A stretch of DNA of 64,000 bases from Symbiodinium natans (GCA_905221605.1 CAJNDS010002423.1:317501-381500); one strand, 5' to 3'. Shown: positions 12,877 to 26,100, counted from the stretch's first letter. Notes: a model not told the origin generated them from the letters alone. Numbers and translations are program-made.

Positions 12877-13189
12877 TGGAGACGGAGGCACTCTGTGACG
12901 GCCACAAATGCACAGGGTGGGACAGAATACAGGCACAGAGACACGAAGACACTGAAATGTATTCAGCAGCCTGTCATGGTCCGACGGTCCTTTGCAGGCG
13001 GTGAAGACCGAAGGCATCACCGTCAAGTACACGGAGGTGGAGTACAGAACTTGGCGTTGGGGCTAGGGGTTCAGGGTTCAGAGTTTCGCTCGGTACAGCT
13101 TGTAGGATGCCGGGTCTGAGATTTTGGGTTCCGGGAACAATCTCGAAAGCCGTCCAGATTTGCAGAGCTTTTGTGTGTGCGCTCGCTTT

Positions 13190-13392
13190 TGCCCAATTGT
13201 CTACCTCCCTCTCCTTTGTCTTTCTCTGTCTCTTCTCTTTTGCGTTTTCTCTCGCTCACTCTCTCTCTCTCTCTCTCGTTGTCTCGCTCGTTCCCTCTCT
13301 CTTTCCCTCTCTCAGTCTCGTTGTTTGTGCTGCTCGCTCTCTCTCTCTCTCTCTCTCTCTCCGCCTCTCTTTCTTCCATCCCTCTCCATCAG
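13190..13392. repeat. CT-rich pyrimidine tract
   Basis: About 200 bases of TCTC and TCGC words include two pure CT runs (about 13256-13278 and 13334-13362). It sits about 320 bases after a GA-rich tract of opposite sense, so the two could pair in part. Serine/leucine-only frames through it are repeat artefacts. Confidence 0.85.
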
Positions 13393-13577
13393 CGCATCCC
13401 CACGACAAGCCTGTGCAAGCCTCACCTGCGCAGTCCTCCAATACAAAAGTTTCCTGGACCCCATCTCCCATGCCAGGCACCACGAGTGTCCACTGCCTAT
13501 GTGGCCACAGACAACACTTCAGTCGAGGCAAACTCACTAAGTACAGTTCAGTCAAGCGGTTCATGGCTTGTGTTGGG

Positions 13578-13632
13578 AGGGTTGCACAAGGTGTTGCACA
13601 ACGTGTTGCACAACTGTTGCACACTGTTGCCA
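13578..13632. repeat. Short tandem repeat GTTGCACAACGT
   Basis: About four imperfect 11-12-base units of GTTGCACAA(C/G)GT lie in a row. The arrangement gives Cys-Cys-Thr frames on the + strand, which are artefacts. Confidence 0.7.
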
Positions 13633-15375
13633 GGACGAGTCTTTCTCCGGGAGGTTGCCGCTTTTCATGCCCTCTGTATCCCTCTGTTCCGTGAGGAGCC
13701 TGCCAACAACAACACCGTGCTCAATGCCACTCTGCTGCCATATATTCGGCTCTAACTTATCCAGGACGTCTCGGGAATTGCTGAGGGGTAATTCGAAGGA
13801 CGTGCAGTCAAAGCTGAAAAGCTTCAAGACTCCGGAGTGGTTTGCAATAATGGCTTGTTCGTATATAAGATACGCGAAAGAAACGCACTGAAGCCCCGTC
13901 CTCTGTGAGTGCGTGCGCGCTGGTTGCTTTGCCTTGTCACACTCTGTCTGGGCTTGTTGAAAATGAGAGGCAGCCTGGGGTTCATAGATGTGTCATGCAC
14001 AGGAACGCAAACAAAAAGCAGCAGCACATAGCAGCACCATTGGAATCAGGTTGAAAATCGTACGTAACCTGCGGGATACGTTGTCAAGCAGAGTGAGACT
14101 ACACCTTTGATAAATCCTGTGCACACTTCTGCTGTCTAGTTCCTGCAACAATCCTCGAGCATCAGACAAGACAAGATCCTGGAAGCGAGGCGCTTGCAGC
14201 CATCTTTGGCATCCTCGCTGCCGCGGCCTGCGCTGTGGCAGCTGCTTGGCACAGCTTGGCAGGTTTGGGCGCGGGGCGGGGGGTGGGGGGGTTTTGGGGG
14301 GGCCTTTCATCCGCGCAGTGATGTCGGCAGCCTCTTGCTACGGGTCACACAAAAAATTGGCACAATCGGGTTGGCTAGTCCATTTGTCGAGCCCTCATAG
14401 TTCCGGCTTGTGGCATTGCACCCCGCTTGCCAACATAAGGTTGAAATTAAGTGATGTTGGGCTTTCGGTTGTTAGGGCAATGTGACCGACGCGACCCCCT
14501 GGACTGGTCTTGGTACACCTTGCACCTCATGAACAGGGACTGCGTCAGCAAAAGGACCCAGTGAATGGCAGGGCATTCGTGCGCTGCCGAGGTTATCTGG
14601 CAAATCCGGCGCAAGCAGGCGGTCGACCCAGCCGGGCAACTCAGACCCGCCGCCAAGAGTGCAGGTTCTTACTGCATGGGTCCGTTCTAAAGTGCAAATG
14701 GATCCTGTGATTTCTGGAGAGGCTAAGAGGGCAACCGATAATTGGACTGGATGATTCACCTACGATGATGGGGCGCTGGTCCCTGCAGTCCTGACCCAGT
14801 GACCCAGTGAGACCCTTCGTTCATCAGAGGTAGGCGTGTGCAGAGCATGCGTCAGAGAAGACCTGACGCACCCCCTGCCTTAAAACGGCTCACACAATTC
14901 CTCGCTTTGACGTGTTTGAAGTTCAGACTTCAGGGTGCATGGTCTGGCTATGTCTGGCTTATTCTTGGAAACCGCTAGAAGTAAAGTGCTCGAACTGCCC
15001 GCACCATCGGCGCCATCATGAGACCTCAGAGATTGTTGGTTTGTCGTTCAGCTTACAGTACGTTGAGAAGCTCCTTGCAAATGGAAGGTTACGCCAATGG
15101 CCCCAGAGCCATTGCCTCAGCGTACTTCGTAGCATCCGCTCTACACTCTACACGCGTGAGGGTTTGGCAAGCTCTGGTAACCGTCGCCGACAATCTGCTT
15201 TCAGGGCCTTCAACTTTCAATTATGAAAGCTGGGCGGAGCTGCTGGTTGCGGTTGTCCAGCCTTCCTGGTCCTCATAAGCACTGCAATCTCAGCCAACCG
15301 AGCGGAGGCAAGCCCACAGCCAGGACCCGGAATGTCTTGAAGTCGGGGTGGTTCGGTTTTGGAGAAGTTGCGCGA

Positions 15376-15410
15376 GCGAGCGAGCGAGCGAGAGAGAGAG
15401 AGAGCGAGTT
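15376..15410. repeat. GAGC/GAGA microsatellite
   Basis: GAGC units pass into a GA dinucleotide run. No gene is associated. Confidence 0.85.
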
Positions 15411-16370
15411 TTGGAAACACACTGTCTTGGCTTGCAAGACTCCAGCAAGTCCATGCGGGGACCGAGAGGTGCTCGAGCAGTTCATGTGATAGTTCATGTT
15501 CCGACAAAGGCGGAAGGTGCGGGTATCCCCAGCCTGTCAGGATCCCACATGATAGCGAGGCTTCACAGGCGTAGCATACCGGATCCCTAGACCATGCTGC
15601 GCGTCTTACTACTCTGCATTCTGTGCGTGATCTCCAGCCACCTTCACACCGCAACTTCTTAATCCCGGCCCCACCGAGAGCAACCGACGTACTTTGAACA
15701 GGTCATCGTTCTTTTGCTTTCATGCTTGAGGGGCAGCTTAAGACTCTTTACTAGCCCTAGCCGTGCTGCCGTTCCATGATGCCCTTCAACACCCCGCTGC
15801 CATACACCTCCCACCCTAGACCTGGTCTTCCATGCAGGAGCGTAACGTGCTTTCCCCAGCCCGCACCCCTCCCAGCCCTCTTTTGTAACCCATTATGTAA
15901 TCCCTCCATGGCGCTTAAGACGTGGCCATGAACTTCGGCTTACCGAAGCCACGGCGTGCGGCACCGAGAGCCTTGGTCAGAGCAGAGTGAAAAAATAGGA
16001 AGCACTGGCTGCCGAGGTAAAACCGCACGTGTCAACCTTGCCCGCCATCCCAAACTGAAACTTGGAGCTCTGAGATGCGCCAAGGATTGCGGGAGGATGG
16101 CCCTCAATGCACGGATCTTGAAAACGTGCACGGCCTGGCGTGCTGCTCAGAACTTTGGCCTTTGAATGCAACGGTAAGAGAGCTACATGATCCGATGCAT
16201 GTTGCTGCATTCGGCGGGGTGGGTCGTCAGCAAAGGCAAGTCGGATAGGGGAAAAGATATATCTGACATGGAAAGTCAGCTTTCTGACATCGAAGGGGAT
16301 CCGCACATTGCAAGGAGAGAGAAAGCCAAAGGAGGAACAAGAGAATGATGAACGAAGGACGATAAAGAGG

Positions 16371-16456
16371 GAGCCATGGAGTAAGATGCATAATGCCAGG
16401 GAAGGAAGAAAGGGAGCCATGGAGCAAGATTCACAACGCCAGGGAAGGAAGAAAGG
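16371..16456. repeat. Two-copy 43-base tandem repeat
   Basis: Two units each begin GAGCCATGGAG and end CCAGGGAAGGAAGAAAGG. They differ at a few positions and have a period of 43 bases. They lie in a purine-rich stretch. Confidence 0.8.
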
Positions 16457-16566
16457 AAGCAAGGGACAGAGGCAGCGGCAAAACATTTCCAGCAGCAGGA
16501 GCCCTTGCCCTAGGCCCTAGACATAGGCACATAGGCACAAGCGACAGACAGCGTTTTGACTACCCA

Positions 16567-16665
16567 GATCATCACCACCGCTACCAGCACTTAATCATCA
16601 TCGTCATTGTCACCATCATCATGCGCAGCATCACCGGCCTCAGCATCATCCCTGTCATCATTTTG
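16567..16665. repeat. Degenerate ATC/CAC trinucleotide tract
   Basis: ATC and CAC triplets recur with interruptions. The Ile/His-rich frame on the + strand follows from the repeat. Confidence 0.7.
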
Positions 16666-17116
16666 GTAAGTCCTCGAGGATTCTAAGAGTGTCTGCTCCG
16701 CTGCTACTCGACCGATCCAAACGGAGTCATTTGTTCGGGCCTAGTTGCACCTGCGTAGCAGCAAGAGCAGTGCACTTCGGCAGCAGGCTAAGTGCAAATA
16801 TTCCTACATATATTGATTCATGAGGCCGTGGATCATATAAAAAAAAATCCTGTGCCAAGAAGTTGCACAGCATCAGCACGAGGACCTGCCCGCCCCCCAC
16901 CCTTTCAGGCCCTTCCACTTGCCGACGAACAATAGTTTTTGAGATGCCCCGAATCCCTCCCCTTGGCATGGGAAGTGAACATATCACATCATTTCACAAA
17001 ACTGGTCTTCGCCTGCAACAACAGCGCAATACCTGAGGTGGCGTATCATCTTCCGCCTGCGTGAGTGAAAATTCATCACGTTTCATAAGCATGGGTGCAG
17101 CCTGGCTGGAAAGACA

Positions 17117-17236
17117 TTGCAGTGTACGGCTTACCGCACGCAGTTCAAGGAGCGGCTCCGTTCTGACGATGAATCCACAACCGTGACAGAATTTGGAAGT
17201 GTGAACAATGCCATTCGCGGGGATGCAGACATGACA
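17117..17236 (+). CDS. Candidate exon, unknown protein
   Basis: After an AAAGACATTGCAG acceptor-like site the frame reads Cys-Thr-Ala-Tyr-Arg-Thr-Gln-Phe-Lys-Glu-Arg-Leu-Arg and then an acidic segment (SDDESTTVTEFGSVNNAIRG). The residue mix and codon choice look coding. No family is recognised, and the downstream boundary is not defined. Confidence 0.3.
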
Positions 17237-17892
17237 AAAAGATCATGGAAAAACGGCCAGCCAACAGGCTTGGTGAGCTCACCTGGTCCACATTTCTCTT
17301 CTCAGGTCCGCGTCCTCGTGGATGGCGCATCCGAACTTCTCGAGGTGCATCTTGTTCTACTTAGATGTCTTCCTGCTTCCTGCCGCATTGAGGGAGGTGT
17401 ATTCTCTGCACACTGGGTCGGAACCCCTGCTAGACCCACGGCCACTTGTTGCAGCCGAGCGAAGGCTTGATTGGTTGACGAATAGTGTTCCCAGGGATGT
17501 GCTTCAACACGGCCACGGGGCTCTACAAAAATGATCTGCTGCGGCTCCTTCGTTTCATAGTTAGGCTGGCTATAGTGTGGGGGTCCTTCTTTTGATTTCG
17601 GCTCTCTGGGCTTGGGGCATGCAGCAGCCCCACCTCGAAAAAAACGGCTTGGGGCCGTTGGGGCTCGTGTTTTCAGACATGTTTCGTTTGACGGCCAGGT
17701 GGATGCGCTGCATGGGCCGAAGGCATCTTGGGACTTTGACCCAAGCTCTATCAAGCTCTGAAACCCTATGTCCTCCAACATCCTTCAACTCTGATCGACT
17801 TGCGAGTGCCTTGCTTCACCCATTACCCTTTCAAATCTCAGGGGCAAACCGATCAGGACGGCGTATGGGGGCGGATGGCACACAGCCTTCGG

Positions 17893-18170
17893 CAAAGGCC
17901 GTCGAACCCCCCTAGCCTTCGTCGAAACCCTTGGCCTTCGTCGAACCCCCCTCCCGGCCCTTGTGGCCTTCGTCGAACCTCCGGCCTTCATTTAGCCTTC
18001 GTCGAACCCTCGCGTTTTTTTTCGGGCTTTGTCTTGGCCTTTTGTATCGGCCTTCGTCAAACCCCCTCCCCCTTCGTCGAACCTCCCGGCCTTCGTCGAC
18101 CGGCCCCCCGGCCTTCGTCGAACTTCGCCTCGGCCCGTTGGTATCCCGAGTCTTCGTCGAAGTTCCCCGG
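17893..18170. repeat. CTTCGTCGAACC minisatellite
   Basis: About ten copies of (GGC)CTTCGTCGAACC lie at irregular spacings of roughly 18 to 50 bases, separated by C-rich or CGG-rich spacers. Several copies differ by one base (GTCAAACC, GTCGACC, GTCGAAG). Frames on both strands are long here because the unit lacks stop codons. Confidence 0.85.
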
Positions 18171-18571
18171 CCATCCTGCTCTTCGGCCATCCTGATGTGT
18201 TTTCCCCTTAAAATCATTCAATTCCAGCATGGCGCATAGGCCCAGGCTGTTGGTGTCGGCTCGGTCTATCTTGAATATCCGTGTGGCTTTGAACGTAGCC
18301 CCTTGTCGCTCGCTAACTTCAACTCAGTCTAAGGGTTGGAAATATTTGTAATCGGTTTATGGGATTGAGAGGGCTTCTGCAGCACGACGAACAAGCCAAC
18401 TTATTCCACCAGGTAATGAGCAGCAAGGTGTGCCAAGAGAACTGCGCGCATCAATGGCACGTGCACGTGGACACAGGCTCAAGAAAGGTCATTCCGAAGC
18501 ACACAGAGAAAGTGTCCTGGCATGTCACTGCGTGGAAGGAAAGCAATACCAGTTTCGTGCGGACGTCACAC

Positions 18572-18632
18572 TCTGTGTGTGTGTGTGTGTCTCTCTCTCT
18601 CACTCTCTCTCTCTCTCTCTGTTTACCTGTGT
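18572..18632. repeat. TG/TC compound microsatellite
   Basis: A (TG)n run passes into (TC)n on the + strand. No gene is associated. Confidence 0.9.
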
Positions 18633-20036
18633 GTCCGTCCGTCCCAGTCGAACTGGTTAGGTTTACACCGCGGGCAGCTTGGCGGATCTCAAGAGCAACG
18701 AGCTACGAATCAAGGTTTCTTCTGTGCTGTGCGGGCGTGCACCTGGCTCCCCTACTATCACCAGCAGGATGCAGTTGCGACCCGTTGCAACCCTCCTAAA
18801 ATCCAGGTGGCAAGTTAGAGTTCTTCCAGTTGAAGAACTTGAAGAAGAAGGGCTCCACTTCGGCCATCGAGGCTATGCTTTGTCCGGGAAGGCTTCTGCG
18901 AAATCCACCACGCACCATCCGCTGTTCATGTAGGGCATGTCGGCCAGGCTCAGGTCGAGATTCTTTGGCCTTAGGCCTTATAGGCCTTTCCAGAGCATTG
19001 AGTCAAAAGTCAAAAAGTCGCTTCAACACCCGGGCATTCAGGGATCAGGATGGTTTCTGAACTCAGAGTTTCAAGATTCTAGGTGGGTGCATAGGCTCTT
19101 GCAACTTGACGTGGAAAGCCCAAACCCTTGGATCCCTTCTCCGGAAGATTCCGCAAAAGTGCTGGTCTGACTACACCGCCTCCGAGCGCAAGGTCGCCCT
19201 CTGCATGGTGCCTTGGCAGGATTCTAGCCGCTAGGTCCAAATACGAAATTGGCTTGTTTGAGGTTCTCCACATAGCCCTACAACTTCACAGCCCGACTGG
19301 TTAAATACTAACGGGATCTTGGGACATGTTTCCCCCCTCGTCAAGTTCGTGCTGGTCAGTCCTGGGCGGGCTTCTGTGCTGCTCGTGAAATGTGTTTTTT
19401 CAGGACTTCACGTCGGCCCTGAGGGTTCACAGATGGCAACCAGCTTCGCAAGAATACACGCACTGCGTACGTGCATCATCGCCCACCTTGCACGGCGCGT
19501 CCAAGATCGGGCCCAGTTTTCCTTGCACGAGCAAGACAGCTTGCGATTCTCGAGGCCATTCAAACCATCGAGATCCGAACTGCCCTTATACATCCCTTGT
19601 CACCCCCTCCCCACCACGGTTCGCCCAAAACCATGTGGCCTGCCGTGCGGGGCAAAGCTCGAAGTTCGTCAACCCCCTCGGGCCTCGGATTAGGACTAGG
19701 ACCTTCCTTTGAATGCACGTGAAGAACTGAAAAGCCAACTCCAACCTGAATCAAAGGCCGCGAAGCAAAATCAGAGCTTGCGGCTGTTTCTGGATCCAAA
19801 GAAGATCGAGACCCCAGAGGAGGGGGCCAATCATGTGTGATGTGTTCCCCTAGATCGAGAAACAAATGTGGGCATTTCGACATGGTGTAGCACTCCGGTT
19901 GAGAGCATTCGCTTTTCAGGATCTTTGGTCGTTTGGGGTGCAGGTGCCGGGTTATGGCCACACATTCCGTGTATTCAGCTTGGGCACGCAAGGTTTGGAG
20001 TCTGCAGGGCAGCTACGTATGTGATTCTCATTCACA

Positions 20037-20088
20037 GGAGTTGGAACAGCGGCACAGGCAGCAGAAGGCCCTCGAGGACGCAGAGGCA
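20037..20088 (+). CDS. Candidate short exon, coiled-coil-like
   Basis: The 52-base segment lies between a CATTCACAG acceptor and a GC donor (GCACGT). It reads ELEQRHRQQKALEDAE, a charged, heptad-friendly sequence. The exon length and the AG|G plus GC pattern match the confirmed exons downstream. No partner exons were found, so the gene is unknown. Confidence 0.35.
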
Positions 20089-21193
20089 CGTGTGCATCGT
20101 GTCAACCTTTGCAAGGGTTGGGATAAATATCGATTTTGGCTCCTGATTACGCCTGCACTGAGCATTGCAGCCTCGGATTGTCCCAAGTCTGCGAGGACGC
20201 TGTCCTCAGAAAGCATTCATTGGTTGTTGACTGCTTGGTTGCTTGGGGCTTGGAGGCTTGGGAGTATGACTTGCCCTTCATGACCTCAGTATTCTACTGG
20301 TAGTGTACTGGTTAAACGGATCCTGTGCAGTCTGCATCAATCCAGAACGCCGAAAACAAAACCCACCCATCTGCGAAAACTATTTCCGACCGGAATGAGG
20401 TCGGTTCATATACGTCACATGAACTCATCGCGCAAGCTCCTGCGCAAATCAAGTTTCAATATATCTGCACGGGATGTCAAGCAAAGTTATCTGAAGCAGA
20501 CGAGTCAGCAGGACACACTATGACGAGAAGACTTGCAGTATCTTGCAAAGTCTCATCCAGAAACAGTCTGTATCTCCGAAGCTGGTTTGTGCATCCCAAG
20601 TCTTCGCAGGGGTCTCAATCGAAGAGTGATGCAGACGGTTTGCTTAACATGCAGGTGACGGGGCTGGCAGATCGCTGTGCTTCTTGGGAGCAATGTTGCC
20701 CGAAATTTCCCAGCGCGGAGCGGGCAAATCTCGGAAGTTCGAAACAACTCTTTTGACTTAGTTTTTGCCTCGGGGTCAGTTGTTGGTAATTTAGCTTTCC
20801 AAACATGCTGGGTGCTTAGGTGGTTTTACAGTTTGTCCATGGGCTGAATTGGAGAGGATTTGCTTGTTTGGGAGTTGTTAGATGGAGCATCCCCCTGCAA
20901 TCCGTAGCCGTAAACCCCATGAGTGCAGAGTTCGCTTAGCAGAGCGGCGAACCACAGTAAACCAAGTTTCCTTGTATTCAAACCTTTGATACCAAGGAAC
21001 GGGAGCGCTCCCGGGCCGTTGGCTGGACCCCCATCCAATTGGACACAGATCCTTGGACGGCAAAGTGGCGTCGCTTCAGGCATTTTTTCCGGAAGCATGT
21101 TCGCCAGCAGGCAAGTTAATTGGTAGACCCAAAAAGTTGCTGGTGGCATGGGTTGCCATGCAGTCTACCGCGGCCCAAACCCTGAGCCCTCAG

Positions 21194-21331
21194 GCATTGC
21201 AATCTGTAATGCCTGCATCTTGGACTCCCCGGCCCGGCATGCCAAGCGCCCTGTCTTTGCAATCGGCTACGAGGTCCTCAACAACCACAGCAAGAGAGCC
21301 CCTGGCTTGTTCTACGGCATCGAGTTTCCCT
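21194..21331 (+). CDS. Exon of an unidentified protein
   Basis: An acceptor CTCAG at 21189-21193 is followed by a frame with strong coding character. It contains ICNACILDSP, then KRPVFAIGYEVLNNHSKRAP, then GLFYGIEFPW. Third codon positions are mostly C or G. A GT donor follows at 21332. I do not recognise the family with confidence. It lies 1.8 kb upstream of phosphotransferase copy 1 on the same strand and could be an upstream exon of it, but I found no equivalent before copy 2. A separate gene is equally possible. Confidence 0.5.
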
Positions 21332-23159
21332 GGTCTGCTACCTGCTCGAAACATAGACGGTGGCTGGTTCAACAAACTGCCAAGTTAAGGACCCGCCTGC
21401 AAGATTGTCTGTCAAAGCTGCTGCTTGACCACGCCCCTGCATGCAAAAGCCCATACTCACAGAAGCAGTGTCCACCCGAAGGTGCCGCCAGTTAGTATGT
21501 TGGCCTGGCTTTGAGGGTGGCATGCAGTACAGGGCAGGCCGGTGCAGCTCATGGACGCACTTCACTGTGTGTGTAGTCGGTCCGGTTCCTGGTCAAGAGG
21601 TTGGACTCTGCTGTTCGCGGCCAGCACGTTCAGGCTAAGTTGGGCCGGGGACCAGTGTTTAGGCCCGACCCTTCAAGGCCCGTCAAGCTTGTAGTTAAGT
21701 CAGCAGGTTTTGGAAGCCTCCCGAACATACGAAGCTACCAACTACCAAGCACAGTTCAGGCTGAGTCGCTGAAGGAGTCTTGCCTACAACCTCATTTTCC
21801 GCCTTTTGCCCAAGGCCAGCCTGGGGTCGTTCTGTCAGTTTTGCAGTTTCGAGATTGCATGTGTCTCGAGACTCTTGAATCTAGTGCCATTCAGCATTAT
21901 TTTCAATTTGTTAGCGAGCCATACCATATGGAAATACTTCTCTGAGGGAGGTAACTTCTTCAGTTTTCGGGCTGGACTCTGTCAACGCAAAAGGCATGAA
22001 CTATGCCCTGCAGTCCCTAACCCCCGACTTGTTTCCTGTACACAGCCACAGATCCTTATTAATTCTCCTGCTTTCAGCCGAATTCGAATTCTCATGGCAA
22101 AATCTTCCACAAGGTGTACCCTGCTTCATTGAGTGCTAGGTTCGTGAGCAAAGCCTTGCATTGCCCGTGGATGCATCTGAGGAAATGGGCCCGGCTTGGC
22201 TCACTCAGGAGCCAGCACATTTGCCATGCCCTGAAGAGTGTTTCGGCCTAGGGCTTCGAGACAGTTGATGGTGAGCTCCGAAGCAGGGCAACTAGTTGGG
22301 ACAGTGAGTTCTACAGTGCAAGGCATTCATCCATCTGCAGAGAACGGGGCAACCTTTTGCAGTCGCTGTTTGGTGCATGAGCCCTAAATATAGGAACCTC
22401 TACTGCAAACGGGCAGCTTCATGTAACACGCTCAAATTGACGAACCTATGCATGCCTTTCTTGGTTGCAGGCCTTTCACCGTGCTGGAACGCTTGAGCCC
22501 AGAAACTCGGCAGAAGCATGTACAAGGGCCAGTACATCCGAAGCAACTTTGCTGTGCACCTGCTGCGTGTGAGCGTCCCGGTGCGAGCATGGACACAGAT
22601 AAACGTTCCATGCTTTGGTCCGAAAAAGCTGGGATTCAAAGGGCTGTAGATTGTCACCTTGAGCTGAGTGAGCCAGAATCTGGCGCATTGCAAGTTTCGG
22701 AGTTCAACGCTTCCGGGACACCAGTTCTGTTGGTTTCATCCACAGGCAACCGAGTCACAAACATCAAGATCGACGACCGGAAGGCAGGAATGGACCAAAT
22801 GGGAAGTGTACTTAAACAGGAGATGGATTCCGCTGGCCAGGACCCGTGATTCAAGCCCGAAACCCGTGAAATACAACCCCATCAAACGCTTGCACAGGTC
22901 GAGGAGCTTAGGTTCAGGGTTTTCGGGGAGGTCAAGGGCCTCTCACTGGAGCCTTGAGCCTGAAATGATCCGCCTTGCACCATGCTTCTACCGGGCCGCC
23001 GCTCCGCCCTCCTCTCCGCCCTTCTCTCTGTGGTGCTGGCGTTTGTGAATTTTGTGAGGTTCAGGCCCATGTTTTTCTCCCAAACGAGGTTTTGTTCTGG
23101 GCCGTTAAAGTCCAACGCAACATTCAGAATGGAATCTAGGGCCCAAGACCCACCCGCAG

Positions 23160-26100
23160 GTGACAGCCGGCAACAACGCCGGCAAGTTCCTTTTCGAGGA
23201 GAGGGAACGGCGAAGAACCTCCAAATCCCGATAACTCCCTGTTGAGAAAGTTACTCTTGTGCTGCGTGGTGTTTCGTTTTCGCATTTGACCCTTTGAAAG
23301 GTGCGATACGCGCGTGACCGGCCTGGCCTTCATCGCAAGCTTTTTGCCAAGGTAGTGCGTGCATGTGCGATCTTGAGAGGAGTGCTAAAGGTCATATTTC
23401 TAAGCGGCAGGTTGGTAGGAGTTGCCGAAGGCATGGCGGACTTTGGGAGCACACCTCCCTGCATATTGCTCAGCTTGCTCAGTGCTTGCCGCATGCTTGA
23501 CACGTTTTCTGCTTTTGCTTTATGGAATTCAATGGGAGCTTTGAGAACCCATGGGGCCCCGGCAGGCCTTGCAGATGCTGAAGTGCTGAAGCGTCCACGT
23601 AAGTCGCCGAACCCTGCTTAAGCCGACAAACTTGTGTGTATAGAGGAACGTCTGTACTACGTGCATAAAGAGGTCCACTCTCCTGGTAAGAGTTATACCT
23701 CCTCGTGTCTGAAGATTTTGGATCAGGTGCCACATGCCTTGACGAAGGAGACAAAACAGGCTAGGCCCACTAGGCTTAGCGCGGCGTCTTCGAGTTTGGG
23801 TTGTTCATTGTACTGCAGTTGTTTTGATTGTTTGGGTTTGGACTTGTGGCGCCTTCGTTTGGGATTGAACTTGATTTATTGCTTCAAAGTTCTGCTTTCT
23901 TCTGTGGGAAGTTGAGTGTCGAGACCCAAAGTGTATATAACCTATCAAGATGCGGGCGCGCAGTCTCAACTTGATAGCCCGAGCCTTGGGAAAGTGATGT
24001 TCTACCCCTGTGAAGAGGATCGCCTCAGCAGCTCGGTGCTGAAACAGCCGATGGACTTTCTGGACCCTCTGCAGAAGTCCTTTGGAGCATGTACGTAAGG
24101 TGCTCGCTACAGTTTGTGTCATTGTGGCTGGTAGGTTTGCTTGACAGAAGCGAGCGGCTGCCACTGTCACAGGGCTCCTGTGTTGCGACTCCCCTAAATG
24201 CTTTTGCCAGTAATAGGACATCGGGATATCACAATGTGGTCAGGCATGGTCGGGGTTCTGGCTCGGCTTATGGTTGCCTGTGTTTTGGAGTGTGCCATTT
24301 GCTGGACCACGAAAACGCGTTTGACCACAGGGTGCCAAGTTAAGTGTTTTGTGGTGTTTTTGAGGCAGGGATAGGTTCCTCTCCAGACTGCCTGCCCATC
24401 TTGGCCTGCTTGATGAGTTTGTCGTGCCCGCATCTCTCTGCTCTCGCAGAAGTTGTGCGCCTGGAAATTCATCCTTTGTCGGGTGCGTGTTCGGCTGAGG
24501 TCATGCGACGTGCAGCCCCCCCCCCCCCGAGCCACCCCCGGTCCTCCACAGATATACCATCTTCCACAACAGCCGCCATGACAAATATCAGGAGATCAAC
24601 ACCTACCGGGTTGCAGAGACTTACCTGTGGCTTGGCTGCCGATGCTTCAGTTACTGGTAGCATGCAATGCCGCTTTTTGCCTTCGGCCCACGCATAGCAG
24701 CTGGACTTGGAGAGAGGTCTCGATGCATTTGTCGTTCATGGCTTCTGTCTTCATCACATCAGTCACAGTTGATTCGACTGTGCTAGAACTGCTAGAGGAA
24801 TCTGCGACTCGTCCTGCCTGCTGCCACTGCCAAGGCCGATGCGCACTCCAAAGTTTTACTTCGGTGACATCAGCAATGAGACCAGCGACTTGACACCTCC
24901 GCCGTCCCCCACCGTTCTCTACTGTATCAGTAAGTAGAGGAGCATGAAATACAGCTTTCGAAAGCTATTCTCTTTTCTACAAAGCCCAACAGAAACCTGA
25001 CCTTACCCAACGCCCTTCTTTTGTTGAGCCTGCCAAGATATGGTAAAAACACCAGGCTCTCGGAAATGTTGTGTATTCGAGATGAGTACTTTGGCATGGA
25101 GCCCATGCCAATTTGTCACAGGACGTTTCGTACGGGAGTCGAAGCCTCATCGGACAGAACCTAACTAAAGTTCAAATGTCCGAAGCAAGCACACTGCACC
25201 TCAGAAACACTGGCACCAAAAACGGGAAGCTAGAAGAAGTGCCTGGTCCTGTACCTTTTCTTCCATGCTTGCCTGTGCAGCGAAGTCATTAAAGCGCACG
25301 GTGGAAATCCAAGAGGGCCTACGTAGAATTCTCCAAGGGCGATCACTGGACGTTGCAAACTTGACAGGCAAGATCTCCTAGGTCCTAGCTCAGAATTACA
25401 CTCGCCGGCATGGCCCCAACAAAGAGGAGTTTCAGGGGAAAGGGTCCACGTGCCATTGAGGCCCCAAGATGGCGTAGGCGGGCTCAGCTTCGGGCTTGTT
25501 GGGTTGGGGCTGGAATTGTATGCAATTGTATGATTGCATGCTTAAGGCAACTACATCCTCATCACCGAACGCATAGCTTTTGCGGAGCTGGAGGGCAGGC
25601 TGTGGTTTGATGTGGTTTGAAAGAATGCAGTATCGTGCAGATGACTCTCAGGGAAAGAGCAGAAGGGCTTTCTGGTATTTGCCGCTCGCCCACAGGATTT
25701 ATGGTTCGGGTCAGACTCTGGCAATTCATTCATTTCTCTGGGAACATGTGCGTGTCGTGAGGAGCCGTGTCTGCAAATACCAGAAGTACTGGCTCCGACT
25801 TCTTGCTTGGTTTTCCTGTGACCCTGTCCACTTGCGCAGACACTTCGCATGGACTTACGTAGGTTTGTTTGGCTAGCCGTTGCGCGATTGACTTGCGCAT
25901 TTAGCAGTTTCATAGCCTCAGGCAGGGACTGACACCATACTCCCCCGTCAGGGCGAAGGGTGACTCGCTGCGGCCGTATGAAATTGCAACCTGGCATCAA
26001 GGCTTTGGCCTCCAAGGACAAGAAAACCAGAGTCAACCAGCCCAGCCGAATGACCTCTGAAGATTTGTTCTGTTGTTGAAATTGAACCCCCCTCCAATTT

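Noticed and set aside
13107-13755. Overlapping Ser/Leu-rich frames of about 195 codons
   Set aside because: They translate the CT-rich tract in all frames.
17785-18239. Several 100-130-codon frames on both strands
   Set aside because: They arise from the CTTCGTCGAACC minisatellite, which has no stops in several frames.
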